A stretch of DNA of 64,000 nucleotides. Source: Halovivax gelatinilyticus. GTDB lineage: Archaea > Halobacteriota > Halobacteria > Halobacteriales > Natrialbaceae. The notes under the pieces were generated by a model. That model saw only the letters and a program-made list of their open reading frames with translations, was not told where the DNA came from and ran no database searches. A program made the position numbers and the translations under genes. The stretch lies in the NCBI RefSeq assembly GCF_024300625.1, contig NZ_CP101322.1, positions 1,687,992-1,751,991 of the forward strand, given 5' to 3'. Below are positions 45,292 to 54,677 of this stretch, piece by piece (positions within the stretch are counted from its first letter, which is position 1; each line of letters begins with the position of its first letter).

Positions 45292-45664
45292 GCGCTATTT
45301 CTAGCTAACACCACATTATTTCCATTCTAGAGGGAAACTTCCCACATATTTCGTCTCTTTTTTACACGGCCGGTTTCCAATGGAATCCGCCGAGTCTCAT
45401 CGACAACTACTGCCAAACCGTGTCGCATGTCGACATTTGACACTGAACGACTGTCGACGCACGTCCAGTTTCCCATCGAAAATCAAGCACGATTAGCCGA
45501 TTATCTACGTTCGGGCGAATAAAAATACGATCGTCCACCGACGGCGCGAAACGGCGCCGTCCTGTGGTACACTGTCGCAATAATTCCGGCGTTAGTAAAC
45601 TCTATACGAAAATTTGATACCGGGAGCCGTTCAACGTTGAGGATATGCGAAGGTGGGTCTACCC
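45292..45664. other. Intergenic region before the dehydrogenase operon, with a 31-codon ORF
   Basis: An ATG at 45427 opens 31 codons (MSTFDTERLSTHV, QFPIENQARLADYLRSGE) ending at 45522; it reads like the front of a real haloarchaeal protein and may be a gene remnant at the edge of the insert. AT-rich CTATACG near 45602 and a GGAG at about 45622 may belong to the pdhA promoter and leader. Confidence 0.4.
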
Positions 45665-46774
45665 GTGAGTACGCTACAGCACGAACCCGACGACCGCGTT
45701 CAGGTGTTAGACGACGCCGGACGGGTCAGAGAGGGCGCGACGGTACCGGATCTCGACGAGGATACCCTCGTCGGGATGTACGAACAGATGCGGCTGGTCA
45801 GACACTTCGACGAGCGCGCGGTCAGCCTCCAGCGCCAGGGGCGGATGGGGACGTACCCGCCGCTGTCGGGACAGGAGGGCGCCCAGATCGGCAGTGCAAC
45901 GGCGCTCGCCGAGGACGACTGGGTCTTCCCCAGCTACCGCGAGCACGGCGCCGGGCTGGTCCGCGGACTCTCGTTAAAGCGCACCCTGCTCTACTGGATG
46001 GGCCACGAGCACGGCAACTACATTCCGGAGGACGTCAACCTCTTTACGGTCGCCGTGCCGATCGCGACTCAGATCCCCCACGCCGCGGGCGCCGCCTGGG
46101 CCTCCCGGCTCAAGGGCGAAGAGAAGGCCTTCCTCTGTTACTTCGGCGACGGCGCCACCTCGGAGGGCGACTTCCACGAAGGGCTGAACTTCGCCGGCGT
46201 CTTCGACGCCCCGGCGATCTTCTTCTGTAACAACAACCAGTGGGCGATCTCGGTGCCGCGCGAGCGACAGACCGCGAGCCAGACGATCGCCCAGAAGGCG
46301 ACCGCCTACGGATTCGAGGGCGTTCAGGTCGACGGCATGGACCCACTGGCCGTCTACAAGGTGACCCGCGACGCCGTCGAGAAGGCGAAGAACCCGGGCG
46401 AGGGCGAGCTTCGACCGACGCTGATCGAGGCCGTCCAGTACCGCTTCGGGGCTCACACCACCGCCGACGACCCGTCGGTCTACCGCGACGAGGAGGAAGT
46501 CGAGCGCTGGAAGCAGAAGGACCCGATCCCGCGCATGGAGACCTTCCTGCGCGAGTACGGCATGCTCGACGACGAGCGCGTCGACGCGATCGAATCGCAC
46601 ATCGAAGACGAGGTCGCCGACGCCATCGCTGCAGCCGAGGAGTTCGAGGCCGCCGACCCGGCCGAGATCTTCTCACACGTCTACGACGGCATGCCCCGTC
46701 GACTCGAAGAACAGCTAGAGTGGCTCGAAACGCTTCGCGAACGCCACGGCGACGAAGCGCTCCTGGAGGACTGA
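45665..46774 (+). CDS. pdhA: 2-oxoacid dehydrogenase E1 alpha subunit
   Basis: A 369-aa subunit of the thiamine-dependent decarboxylase. The ThDP motif is [18 protein letters not shown] (from residue 161) ending in NNNQWAIS; the phosphorylation-loop region contains [13 protein letters not shown] choose the GTG at 45665 ([10 protein letters not shown]), preceded by AAGGTGGG; an in-frame GTG at 45653 is possible. It opens the E1a-E1b-E2 operon with 2-bp gaps. The complex turns a 2-oxoacid and CoA into acyl-CoA, CO2 and NADH. Haloarchaea oxidise pyruvate mainly by ferredoxin oxidoreductase, so 'pdh' is a family name here, and the true substrate may be a branched-chain or C4 oxoacid. Confidence 0.94.
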   Translation: MSTLQHEPDDRVQVLDDAGRVREGATVPDLDEDTLVGMYEQMRLVRHFDERAVSLQRQGRMGTYPPLSGQEGAQIGSATALAEDDWVFPSYREHGAGLVRGLSLKRTLLYWMGHEHGNYIPEDVNLFTVAVPIATQIPHAAGAAWASRLKGEEKAFLCYFGDGATSEGDFHEGLNFAGVFDAPAIFFCNNNQWAISVPRERQTASQTIAQKATAYGFEGVQVDGMDPLAVYKVTRDAVEKAKNPGEGELRPTLIEAVQYRFGAHTTADDPSVYRDEEEVERWKQKDPIPRMETFLREYGMLDDERVDAIESHIEDEVADAIAAAEEFEAADPAEIFSHVYDGMPRRLEEQLEWLETLRERHGDEALLED

Positions 46775-46776
46775 CC

Positions 46777-47793
46777 ATGGCAGCCGAACAACAATCACGA
46801 CCGGCAGACGACGCAGAGACGGAGAACTTGACGCTCGTCCAGGCGGTCCAGGACGGGCTGGCGACCGAGATGGCCCGCGACGACGACGTGCTCGTCATGG
46901 GCGAAGACGTCGGCAAGAACGGCGGCGTGTTCCGCGCCACCGACGGACTCTACGAGGAGTTCGGCGAGGACCGCGTTATCGACACGCCGCTGGCCGAGTC
47001 GGGCATCGTCGGCACGGCCATCGGCATGGCCTCCTACGGCATGCGCCCTGTCGCCGAGATGCAGTTTCTCGGCTTCATCTATCCCGCGTTCGACCAGATC
47101 GTCTCGCACGCGGCCCGACTGCGCACCCGCTCGCGCGGCCGTTTCGAGTGTCCGCTCGTCGTCCGCGCCCCCTACGGCGGCGGCATCCGCGCCCCCGAGC
47201 ACCACTCCGAATCCTCGGAGGCGATGTTCGCCCACCAGCCGGGGCTCAACGTCGTCGTTCCCTCGACGCCGTACGACACCAAGGGGCTGCTGACCAGCGC
47301 GATCCGCAGCCAGGATCCGGTCCTCTTTCTCGAACCCAAGCTGATCTACCGCGCGTTCCGCGAGGAGGTTCCGACCGAATCCTACGAGGTCCCGCTCGGT
47401 AAAGCCGCGGTCCGCCGCGAGGGCGAGGACATCTCGGTCTACACCTGGGGTGCGATGACTCGGCCGACGCTCGAAGCCGCCGAGACGCTCGACGGCGAGA
47501 TCGACGTCGAGGTCGTCGACCTGCGGACGCTCTCGCCGCTCGACTACGACACCATCGTCGACTCCTTCAAGAAGACCGGCCGCGCGGCGGTCGTCCACGA
47601 GGCGCCCAAAACCGGCGGACTCGCCGCCGAGATCACGACGACGCTTCAGGAGGAAGCGCTCGTCTACCAGGAGGCGCCGGTCGAGCGAATCACCGGTTTC
47701 GACACGCCGTTCCCGCTCTACGCGCTCGAAGACTACTACCTGCCCGAGGCGGAACGAATCGTCGACGGTATCACAAACGCGGTGGAGTTCTAA
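46777..47793 (+). CDS. pdhB: 2-oxoacid dehydrogenase E1 beta subunit
   Basis: A 338-aa transketolase-like subunit that pairs with E1 alpha to form the active site. Marks: VLVMGEDVGKNGGVFRAT, DTPLAESGIVGTAIGMA, the RAPYGGGIRAPEHHSES loop and the C-terminal transketolase domain (ISVYTWGAM, VVDLRTLSPLDYD, VVHEAPKTGGLAAEI, ERITGFDTPFP). The start ATG at 46777 is 2 bp after the E1 alpha stop; the longer frame from 46240 is a shadow of pdhA. Confidence 0.96.
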   Translation: MAAEQQSRPADDAETENLTLVQAVQDGLATEMARDDDVLVMGEDVGKNGGVFRATDGLYEEFGEDRVIDTPLAESGIVGTAIGMASYGMRPVAEMQFLGFIYPAFDQIVSHAARLRTRSRGRFECPLVVRAPYGGGIRAPEHHSESSEAMFAHQPGLNVVVPSTPYDTKGLLTSAIRSQDPVLFLEPKLIYRAFREEVPTESYEVPLGKAAVRREGEDISVYTWGAMTRPTLEAAETLDGEIDVEVVDLRTLSPLDYDTIVDSFKKTGRAAVVHEAPKTGGLAAEITTTLQEEALVYQEAPVERITGFDTPFPLYALEDYYLPEAERIVDGITNAVEF

Positions 47794-47795
47794 TC

Positions 47796-49355
47796 ATGAC
47801 GCTCGAATTCACGCTGCCTGACGTCGGGGAAGGCGTCGCGGAGGGCGAACTGGTCTCCTGGCTCGTCGAACCAGGCGACGCCGTGACCGAGGACATGCCC
47901 GTCGCGGAGGTCGAGACTGACAAGGCGCTCGTCGAGGTGCCCTCGCCGACCGACGGCACCGTCAGGGAACTGCACTGGGCGGAAGGCGACGTCGTCCCCG
48001 TCGGCGACCTGTTCATCACGTACAACGTCGAAGGCGAGGCGCCTAGCCCCTCGGAAGGTGCGAGCGGTGAAACCGCGAGCGAGGGCGAGGCCGGTGGCGA
48101 GCCGGCGGCTGACACCGCCGGCGACCCCGGCGCCACGGGCGCCGACGAGACCGGCGAGGCCGAGACGCCGTCGGGGCGCGTCTTCGCCCCGCCGTCGGTT
48201 CGTCGGCTGGCGCGCGAACTCGGCGTCGACCTGTCGACGGTCGAGGGAACCGGTCCGAGCGGACGCCTCACGGAGGGTGACGTCCGCGCCGCGGCCGACG
48301 AGGGCGACGACGAGACGGTCGAACCGGAAACGGAGGAACCGTCGGAGCCTGCCGAAACCGCGGCGGGACGCGAAACGGCCGCGGAGGCCACTCAGTCGGC
48401 CGCGGCTCGTGGCGGGACGGCCGCCCAGGTCGAATCGGCCGACCGCGAGCGAACGCTCGCCGCGCCGGCGACCCGCAAGCTCGCCGAGGAGGAGGGCGTC
48501 GATCTGAACGCCGTTCCGACCGACGAGGAGCGCGACGGCCAGGCGTTCGTCACGCCCGAAGCGGTGACTGAGTACGCCGAGGCCCAGCGTCAGGCCCAGG
48601 AGGCCGACGCGGCCGCCGTCGCGTCCGGCGAGACCGGTCCGCGCGAGCGTCGCGAGGACTTCCGCGGCGTGCGCAAGACGATCGCGGACGCGATGGTCGA
48701 ATCGAAGTTCACCGCGCCACACGTCACCCACCACGACGAGGTGGACGTGACGAAACTCGTCGAGACTAGAGAGCGCTTGAAGCCGATCGCCGAGGAGCAG
48801 GGCATCCGACTCACCTTCATGCCGTTCATCATGAAGGCGGTCGTCGCCGCCCTGGAGGAATTCCCGGAGATGAACGCCGTCATCGACCTGGACAACGACG
48901 AGATCGTCTACCGAAATTACTACAACATCGGCGTGGCCGCGGCGACCGACGTCGGCCTGATGGTCCCGGTCGTCGACGACGCGGACCGAAAGGGCATGCT
49001 CCAGCTCTCTTCGGAGATGAACGAACTCGTCACGAAGGCGCGAGAGCGCTCGATTTCGCCCGACGAGCTTCGCGGCTCGACCTTTACGATCACGAACATC
49101 GGCGGCATCGGCGGCGAGTACGCCACGCCCATCTTGAACTACCCAGAGTCGGGCATTCTCGCCGTCGGCGAGATCAAGCGAAAGCCCCGCGTCGTCGAAG
49201 ATCCCGAGACCGGCGAGGAGTCGATCGAACCTCGCTCGGTGATGACGCTCTCGCTGTCGATCGATCACCGGCTCATCGACGGGGCGGTCGCCGCTCGCTT
49301 CACGAACGAGGTCATGACGTACCTCGAGGATCCGGAACTGCTGTTGCTAGAGTAA
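47796..49355 (+). CDS. pdhC: 2-oxoacid dehydrogenase E2 (lipoyl acyltransferase)
   Basis: A 519-aa core enzyme. One lipoyl domain (1-80) carries the lipoylated Lys43 in ETDKALVEVPS. After an Asp/Glu/Ala-rich linker come an E3/E1-binding domain (about 129-169, VFAPPSVRRLARELGVDLSTVEGTGPSGRLTEGDV) written here in pieces VFAPPSVRRLAREL and GPSGRLTEGDV, and a second similar unit (about 222-262, APATRKLAEEEGVDL). The catalytic CAT domain (about 285-519) ends with the DHRLIDGA motif (HRxxDG). Its lipoate would be made by LipA encoded nearby. The two peripheral-subunit-binding-like units are notable; the second is more divergent. Confidence 0.95.
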   Translation: MTLEFTLPDVGEGVAEGELVSWLVEPGDAVTEDMPVAEVETDKALVEVPSPTDGTVRELHWAEGDVVPVGDLFITYNVEGEAPSPSEGASGETASEGEAGGEPAADTAGDPGATGADETGEAETPSGRVFAPPSVRRLARELGVDLSTVEGTGPSGRLTEGDVRAAADEGDDETVEPETEEPSEPAETAAGRETAAEATQSAAARGGTAAQVESADRERTLAAPATRKLAEEEGVDLNAVPTDEERDGQAFVTPEAVTEYAEAQRQAQEADAAAVASGETGPRERREDFRGVRKTIADAMVESKFTAPHVTHHDEVDVTKLVETRERLKPIAEEQGIRLTFMPFIMKAVVAALEEFPEMNAVIDLDNDEIVYRNYYNIGVAAATDVGLMVPVVDDADRKGMLQLSSEMNELVTKARERSISPDELRGSTFTITNIGGIGGEYATPILNYPESGILAVGEIKRKPRVVEDPETGEESIEPRSVMTLSLSIDHRLIDGAVAARFTNEVMTYLEDPELLLLE

Positions 49356-49438
49356 CCCGCGGTCGCTTCTATTCTCGTCGGATTCACCACGCCTCGAAAC
49401 CGAAGGAGGGTTTATACCCGCCTTCGAAGTCGGTAGGC

Positions 49439-50659
49439 ATGGGAGAGGTCGAGTTCGCGGACGTCCGCGCGGCGCGTGAGCGATTCGACGACGAGTCGGT
49501 CGTCAGGGAGACGCAACTGGAGTCGAATCGGTCGCTCTCGGGGATGACCGACGCGACGGTCTACCTGAAGATGGAACACCTCCAGCGGACGGGCTCGTTC
49601 AAGACGCGCGGGGCGTACAACAAGCTGTTGCAGGTGGCCGAACGCGGCGACGTCTCGCGCGTCGTCGCCGCGAGTGCGGGCAACCACGCCCAGGGCGTCG
49701 CGCTCGCGGCGACGACGGTGGGTCTCGACTCGACGATCGTGATGCCGAGACACGCTCCCCAGGCGAAGGTCGACGCGACGCGCAGCTACGGCGGCGACGT
49801 CGAACTCTATGGGAAGGACTTCCAGGCGGCGATGGCCCACGCGAAAACGCTTGCCGACGGCGACGACGTGACGTTCGTCCACGCCTACGACGACCCGGCG
49901 ATCGTCGCCGGCCAGGGCACCATCGGCATCGAGATCCACGAGGCGCTTCCCGCGGTCGATACCGTCGTCGTTCCCATCGGCGGTGGGGGTCTCATCGGCG
50001 GCATCAGCCTGGCGCTGTCGGAACTCGACCCGGACGTCCGGGTGGTCGGCGTCCAGGCCGCCTCGGCGGCGACGGTACCGGATAGCCTCGATAAGGGCAT
50101 TCCCCAGTCGATCGACGACGCGAAGACGATCGCCGACGGCATCGCGACCGGCGGCATCTCCGAACTCACGCTCGGGCTCATCGAAGACCACGTCGACGAG
50201 GTCGTCACCGTCTCGGACGACGAGATCGCCAACGCCACGTTGATCCTCTTAGAGCGAGCGAAACAGCTCGTCGAGGGTGCCGGGGCGGCCTCGGTCGCCG
50301 CGATTCTGTCTGACGATCTCGACGTCGCCGGCGAGACGGTGGTTCCTGTCCTCGGCGGGGGAAACATCGACATCTCGATGCTCCAGGTCGTCCTCGATCA
50401 CGCGCTGACCGACCGCGAGCAGTTACTCCGCCTGCGCGTGCGCATCACCGACCAACCCGGGAAGATGTCCGACATCTCCGAGGTCATCTCGGACCACGGC
50501 GCGAACATCCGCACCGTTCGCCACGACCGTGCCGTCGGCGACTTACAGGTCGGCGAGGCCTACCTCGTCTTTCAGGTCGTCACCAGCGGCTCCGAACACG
50601 CCAGATCGGTCATCGAGGAGATCGAAGCGCGGGGCTACGAGGTCGAGCGGGTACTCTGA
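49439..50659 (+). CDS. ilvA: Threonine ammonia-lyase (PLP + ACT)
   Basis: A 406-aa fold-type II PLP enzyme that converts threonine to 2-oxobutyrate and ammonia. PLP Lys55 lies in GSFKTRGAYN; ASAGNHAQGVA and the phosphate-binding VPIGGGGLIGG are present. The C-terminal ~80 residues are an ACT domain (LRLRVRITDQPGKMSDISEVI), typical for the short catabolic type rather than the long two-ACT biosynthetic type. TATA-like GTTTATACC lies ~30 bp upstream, so it is probably transcribed separately. It sits between the E2 and E3 genes, and its product 2-oxobutyrate is a possible substrate of the complex. Confidence 0.95.
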   Translation: MGEVEFADVRAARERFDDESVVRETQLESNRSLSGMTDATVYLKMEHLQRTGSFKTRGAYNKLLQVAERGDVSRVVAASAGNHAQGVALAATTVGLDSTIVMPRHAPQAKVDATRSYGGDVELYGKDFQAAMAHAKTLADGDDVTFVHAYDDPAIVAGQGTIGIEIHEALPAVDTVVVPIGGGGLIGGISLALSELDPDVRVVGVQAASAATVPDSLDKGIPQSIDDAKTIADGIATGGISELTLGLIEDHVDEVVTVSDDEIANATLILLERAKQLVEGAGAASVAAILSDDLDVAGETVVPVLGGGNIDISMLQVVLDHALTDREQLLRLRVRITDQPGKMSDISEVISDHGANIRTVRHDRAVGDLQVGEAYLVFQVVTSGSEHARSVIEEIEARGYEVERVL

Positions 50660-50829
50660 GAGCGGAATCCGATTCGCCCGCCCATCGTCGCACTCCTCGT
50701 GGTCCGTGATACACATTGTGAGGGTCGGTATTCGTTGGATTTCGGAGCCAATTGTGGTCGATTAGTGGACGATCGTTTCGGAATGGGCCAAAACAGCGGC
50801 CACACGGCTCGACTCGATACCTGCCAGTT

Positions 50830-50836
50830 TTTATAG
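50830..50836 (+). promoter_or_regulatory. TATA box of the E3 gene
   Basis: TTTATAG centred ~29 bp before the ATG at 50862 fits a leaderless haloarchaeal promoter, so E3 has its own promoter and is not only read through from pdhABC. Confidence 0.5.
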
Positions 50837-50861
50837 CTCGACTGGGTTTGTGTACGTAGCT

Positions 50862-52322
50862 ATGGTCGTCGGAGACGTTACCACCGGAACGGACGTGTTA
50901 GTGATCGGTGCGGGCCCCGCGGGCTACGTCGCCGCCATCCGGGCGGGACAGCTAGACCTCGACGTAACGCTCGTCGAGAAGGACGCCTACGGCGGGACCT
51001 GTCTGAACTACGGTTGCATCCCCTCGAAGGCGATGATCACGGCCACGAACGTGGCCCACGAGGCGAAAAACGCAGAAGAGATGGGGATCCACGCCGAGCC
51101 GGCGATCGACCTCGCCGGGATGGTCGGCTGGAAGGACGAGGTGGTCTCTCAGCTCACCGGCGGCGTCGAGAAGCTCTGTAAGGCAAACGGCGTCTCGCTG
51201 ATGGAGGGGACGGCGACGTTCGCCGACGAGAACACGGTCCGGATCTCGCACGACGGCGAGGGCCAGGGCTCCGAATCGGTCTCGTTCGAGCACGCCATCG
51301 TCGCGACGGGGTCGCGCCCGATCCAGATCCCGGGCTTCGACTTCGCCGACGACCCCGTCTTGAGCTCTCGCCAGGCGCTCTCGCTCGAGAACGTCCCCGA
51401 CTCGCTGGTGCTCGTCGGCGCCGGCTACATCGGCATGGAACTCGCGAGCGTCTTCGCGAAACTCGGCACGGACGTCACGGTCGTCGAGATGCTAGACGAC
51501 GTCTTGCCGGGCTACGACGACGATCTCACGCGCCCGGTGAAACAACGCGCCGAGGAACTCGGGATCGACTTCCACTTCGGCTACGCCGCCTCCGAGTGGA
51601 AGGATATCGGCGACGGGATCCGCGTCGTCGCCGAGCCGGCCGAAGCGGTCGCGAGCGACGGGGGAAGCGAGGCGGTCGAGGCCGAATCGATCGAACTCGA
51701 CACCGAGAAGGTGTTGATCGCCGTCGGCCGCCAGCCGGTGACGGAGTCGCTCGACCTGGAGGAGGCGGGCGTCGAGACCGACGACCGCGGGTTTATCCAG
51801 ACGGACGACCGCGCGCGAAGCAACGTCGAGCACGTCTTCGCCGTCGGCGACGTCGCCGGCGAGCCGATGCTCGCACACAAGGGCAGCTACGAGGGCCAGG
51901 TCGCCGCCGAGGTGATCGCCGGCGAGCCCTCGGCGATCGACTACCAGGCGATGCCCGCCGTCGTCTTCACCGACCCCGAGATCGCCACGGTCGGCATGAG
52001 CGAGGACGAAGCCGAGGAGGCTGGCTTCTCCCCGCTCGTCGGTAAATTCCCGTTCCGCGCGAGCGGTCGCGCGCTGACGACCGGTCACGCCGACGGCTTC
52101 GTGAAGATCGTCGCCGACGAGGAGAGCGAGTTCGTCCTCGGCGCCTCGGTCGTCGGCCCCGAAGCCTCCGAGCTGCTCGGCGAACTCGGCCTCGCGGTCG
52201 AACTCGGCGCCACGCTAGAAGACGTCGCCGGCACGATCCACGCCCACCCGACGCTCTCGGAGTCGGTGATGGAGGCCGCCGAGAACGCGCTCGGTCACGC
52301 GATCCACACGCTGAACCGATAG
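50862..52322 (+). CDS. lpdA: Dihydrolipoyl dehydrogenase (E3)
   Basis: A 486-aa FAD enzyme that re-oxidises dihydrolipoyl E2 with NAD+. FAD motif VIGAGPAGYVAAI, redox pair Cys47/Cys52 in GGTCLNYGCIPSK, NAD motif VGAGYIGMELASVF, second FAD block VFAVGDVAGEPMLAHKGS, and the interface HAHPTLSES with the catalytic His. The ATG at 50862 is preferred to a GTG four codons earlier since a TATA box is ~29 bp before it. It completes the 2-oxoacid dehydrogenase complex. Confidence 0.96.
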   Translation: MVVGDVTTGTDVLVIGAGPAGYVAAIRAGQLDLDVTLVEKDAYGGTCLNYGCIPSKAMITATNVAHEAKNAEEMGIHAEPAIDLAGMVGWKDEVVSQLTGGVEKLCKANGVSLMEGTATFADENTVRISHDGEGQGSESVSFEHAIVATGSRPIQIPGFDFADDPVLSSRQALSLENVPDSLVLVGAGYIGMELASVFAKLGTDVTVVEMLDDVLPGYDDDLTRPVKQRAEELGIDFHFGYAASEWKDIGDGIRVVAEPAEAVASDGGSEAVEAESIELDTEKVLIAVGRQPVTESLDLEEAGVETDDRGFIQTDDRARSNVEHVFAVGDVAGEPMLAHKGSYEGQVAAEVIAGEPSAIDYQAMPAVVFTDPEIATVGMSEDEAEEAGFSPLVGKFPFRASGRALTTGHADGFVKIVADEESEFVLGASVVGPEASELLGELGLAVELGATLEDVAGTIHAHPTLSESVMEAAENALGHAIHTLNR

Positions 52323-52414
52323 CCGCAGTTCGAGTCGACGGATCCAATCGTTCGAACGGTCACTTCCGATCCGCTTTCAGAGTATCTCTGCGTGGTGGTC
52401 CTCGTGGCTCGGCT

Positions 52415-52732
52415 CTACTGCTCACTGGCCGCGTTCGAGTCGGCGTACACTTCTTTATCGTGTATCGGAGGCAGGTCCGCGAGGATGACCTCGGTTTCTA
52501 CCTGCACCGCGCAGTTCGGACAGTAGTACCGGCGGAACTCGAAGTCATCGTCGACGTACAGCGACGGGTCGTTGACGAGCGGTCCCGCTTCCTGCAGCGG
52601 TGATCGATCGCACAGGAGGTGGTACTTGTAGTTCTCGTCGGCGTCGCACAGCACTTGCCGGCACTTGCGACACCGGACGACGCCCTGATCGGTGTCGATC
52701 TCGAGGTGGGTATCGACGCGTCGATTACGCAT
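52415..52732 (-). CDS. Acetone-carboxylase gamma-like zinc subunit
   Basis: A 105-aa protein with two Cys pairs (CRKC...C and YYCPNCAVQVETEV), resembling the small gamma subunit of acetone carboxylase, though shorter than the bacterial ~165-aa form. The ATG at 52732 overlaps the stop of hyuB by 8 bases, so the gene is coupled to it. Family knowledge: gamma binds metal and joins the two large subunits in a heterohexamer. Its presence favours a carboxylase-type complex over a plain hydantoinase. The conserved-residue comparison is from memory. Confidence 0.8.
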   Translation of the reverse strand: MRNRRVDTHLEIDTDQGVVRCRKCRQVLCDADENYKYHLLCDRSPLQEAGPLVNDPSLYVDDDFEFRRYYCPNCAVQVETEVILADLPPIHDKEVYADSNAASEQ

Positions 52733-54677
52733 CGGAACCACCCCACGGTTCCGCAGACAACCGTGTTGTGCGGATCTCTTCTCTCAGCTCCGCCGTCGCC
52801 GCTTCGTCCACCTCGCCGTCCGTGACGACGACGCCGTAGGTCCGCTCGGCCGCGTCCGCGCTGACGGCCCCGGCGCGGACGTCTGCGGCGACGCGTTCGG
52901 GATCTCGGTCGAGCGGATCGCCGTATCCGCCGCCACCCTGCCAGATGCTGTAGTAGACGTCATCTGCCTCCTGTACGAACTTCGCCTTCGGCGGGACGAC
53001 GTCCGAATCTCCGTCGATCTCGTCTACGTCGGCCGGAATCTCGCCCGATTCGAGTATCTCTCTCGCGTTCGAGTCGCGAACGAGTTCGTACCGGACGGCG
53101 TTCGAGGGGTGGCCGCCGCTGACGCCGTGGCTGGTCGGGGCGGCGGCGCCGAATGCCGAAATAACGTGCTGGATGGGCGCGTCGGTACCGTGGGGGAGCC
53201 AGCACATGCTCGCCGTGAGGCCGCCGCGGTACTCGCCGGCTCCGCCCGAGTCGGGAACCTCCTTGCGGAACATGTACAGCATGGGAAACGCGAGTTCGTT
53301 CGATTCCACGTTCGCCGTAATTCCTCCGGGGGCGGCGAAGATGCCCGCCGTGTTGATGCCGTCCGCGTGCGAGCGGGCGCCCCACCCGCCCGCCATGGGA
53401 TCCATAAACTGCGTGACGAACTGGTCTCCACGCTGGTCGATTCCCATCGCGTTCATCGTCACCCAGGAGCCCGACGACCCGGCGACGAGGTCGTCGCTGT
53501 ACTCTTCGCTCGACGCGAGCATCTTCGCGACGCACTGATTCGAGAGGTTGACCGTGTGCCAGGTGCCGGCAATCGCCGCCATTCCGGTTCCCGCCGGGAA
53601 CTCCGCGTTGACGACGAGGTTCGATTCTGCCTCGAATTCGATCGCCCGATAGATGCCACCAAGCGCCCAGGGGATGTCGTGACAGACCATTGGCAACACG
53701 GGCGCGACGAGGCCCCCGCGCATCCCGGCGTAGGTCGTGTTGATCATGCCCGTCGCGCCGTCCCCGTCGACGTGAAACCGGAGGGTATCGTCGTCTTTTT
53801 CGAGTGCGAGTTCGGTCCGGTAGACGCCCCGGTCGTCGGCGGTGGCGACTTCCTGGTAGTCGACGTGGCGCCAGACTCCGTCCGGGAGTTCCCGAAGCCG
53901 ATTTCGAAGGCTCGTCTCCGCGTAATCCATCGTCTCCTTCAGAACGGCCTTGACCGTCTCTGGGCCGTAGTCGTCGATGAGGTTGTGGATTCGATCGATC
54001 GCGACGTTGTTGCCCGCGATCTGTGCGCGCAGATCCATTCCGACCATCGCCGGGGCGCGAGACTTTCGTAGGAAGATATCCTCCACGTCGGCCCTGAGAC
54101 TGCCGTCTTCGACGAGTTTCGTCGGCGGGACCGGTTCGGCCTCGGCGAACGCGTCGTCGTCTTCGATCGCGAAACTACCGATTTCGTTTCCGCCGACGTC
54201 GACCTGGTGAACCGTCGAACTCACCCAGGAGAACAACTCGTCCTCGTAGAAGACGGGAGCGAGCACTACCGCGTCGTTCTGGTGAACGGCTCCGATCCAG
54301 GGGTCGTTACAGATGTACATATCGCCCGGCTCGATCCCGGGGTTATCCGATCGCCGTTCTAAGATCCACTTGATGATGAGGTCGGTTACGCTCGCGTGAT
54401 ACATCACGTACGGACCGAGGCTCACCGTGTTCCCTCGTTCGTCACCGATGGTGACGTTAAAGTCGTAGGCGTCAGTGACGATCGGCGAGCCGCTGACCTG
54501 CTTTAGCGTCGTCCCCTGCTCTTCATTGATCTGCTGGAGTCGATTTCGCAACACTTCGAACGTCACCTGGTCGAGTTCGAATTCGTCGCTCGGTTCGTGA
54601 AAGGCGACGCCGCTGATGGCCGATTCGTCGAGTTCGGTTACTGCTGTGTAGGGTTCGTGGCCGGGTATCTGGGTCAT
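52725..54677 (-). CDS. hyuB: Hydantoinase B/oxoprolinase-type subunit (HyuB)
   Basis: A 650-aa subunit. It opens with ELDQVTFEVLRNRLQQINEEQG, has ICNDPWIGAVHQNDAVVLAPVFY, and PGGITANVES, GEYRGG and WQGGGGYGDPLDRDPE near the end, all typical of the HyuB/AcxA-B superfamily. Its ATG overlaps the hyuA stop by 4 bases (ATGA). In the family A and B subunits together use ATP to open hydantoins or 5-oxoproline or to carboxylate ketones. The product of the reaction cannot be told. The frame is open for 350 codons further upstream but that part is a shadow of hyuA. Confidence 0.92.
   Translation of the reverse strand: MTQIPGHEPYTAVTELDESAISGVAFHEPSDEFELDQVTFEVLRNRLQQINEEQGTTLKQVSGSPIVTDAYDFNVTIGDERGNTVSLGPYVMYHASVTDLIIKWILERRSDNPGIEPGDMYICNDPWIGAVHQNDAVVLAPVFYEDELFSWVSSTVHQVDVGGNEIGSFAIEDDDAFAEAEPVPPTKLVEDGSLRADVEDIFLRKSRAPAMVGMDLRAQIAGNNVAIDRIHNLIDDYGPETVKAVLKETMDYAETSLRNRLRELPDGVWRHVDYQEVATADDRGVYRTELALEKDDDTLRFHVDGDGATGMINTTYAGMRGGLVAPVLPMVCHDIPWALGGIYRAIEFEAESNLVVNAEFPAGTGMAAIAGTWHTVNLSNQCVAKMLASSEEYSDDLVAGSSGSWVTMNAMGIDQRGDQFVTQFMDPMAGGWGARSHADGINTAGIFAAPGGITANVESNELAFPMLYMFRKEVPDSGGAGEYRGGLTASMCWLPHGTDAPIQHVISAFGAAAPTSHGVSGGHPSNAVRYELVRDSNAREILESGEIPADVDEIDGDSDVVPPKAKFVQEADDVYYSIWQGGGGYGDPLDRDPERVAADVRAGAVSADAAERTYGVVVTDGEVDEAATAELREEIRTTRLSAEPWGGSDA

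Larger units (their letters stand above)
43800..45400. other. AT-rich acquired island
   Basis: Base use changes abruptly after lipA: long A/T runs and A/T-ending codons, returning to GC-rich sequence before pdhA. It holds the two genes below and no tRNA, integrase or repeat that I can see. Position 43737-44017 has no gene. The composition suggests transfer, perhaps of viral or plasmid origin. Confidence 0.75.

Noticed and set aside
52692-54071. Plus-strand frame opposite hyuB.
   Set aside because: hyuB has clear family motifs over its full length; the opposite frame has none.
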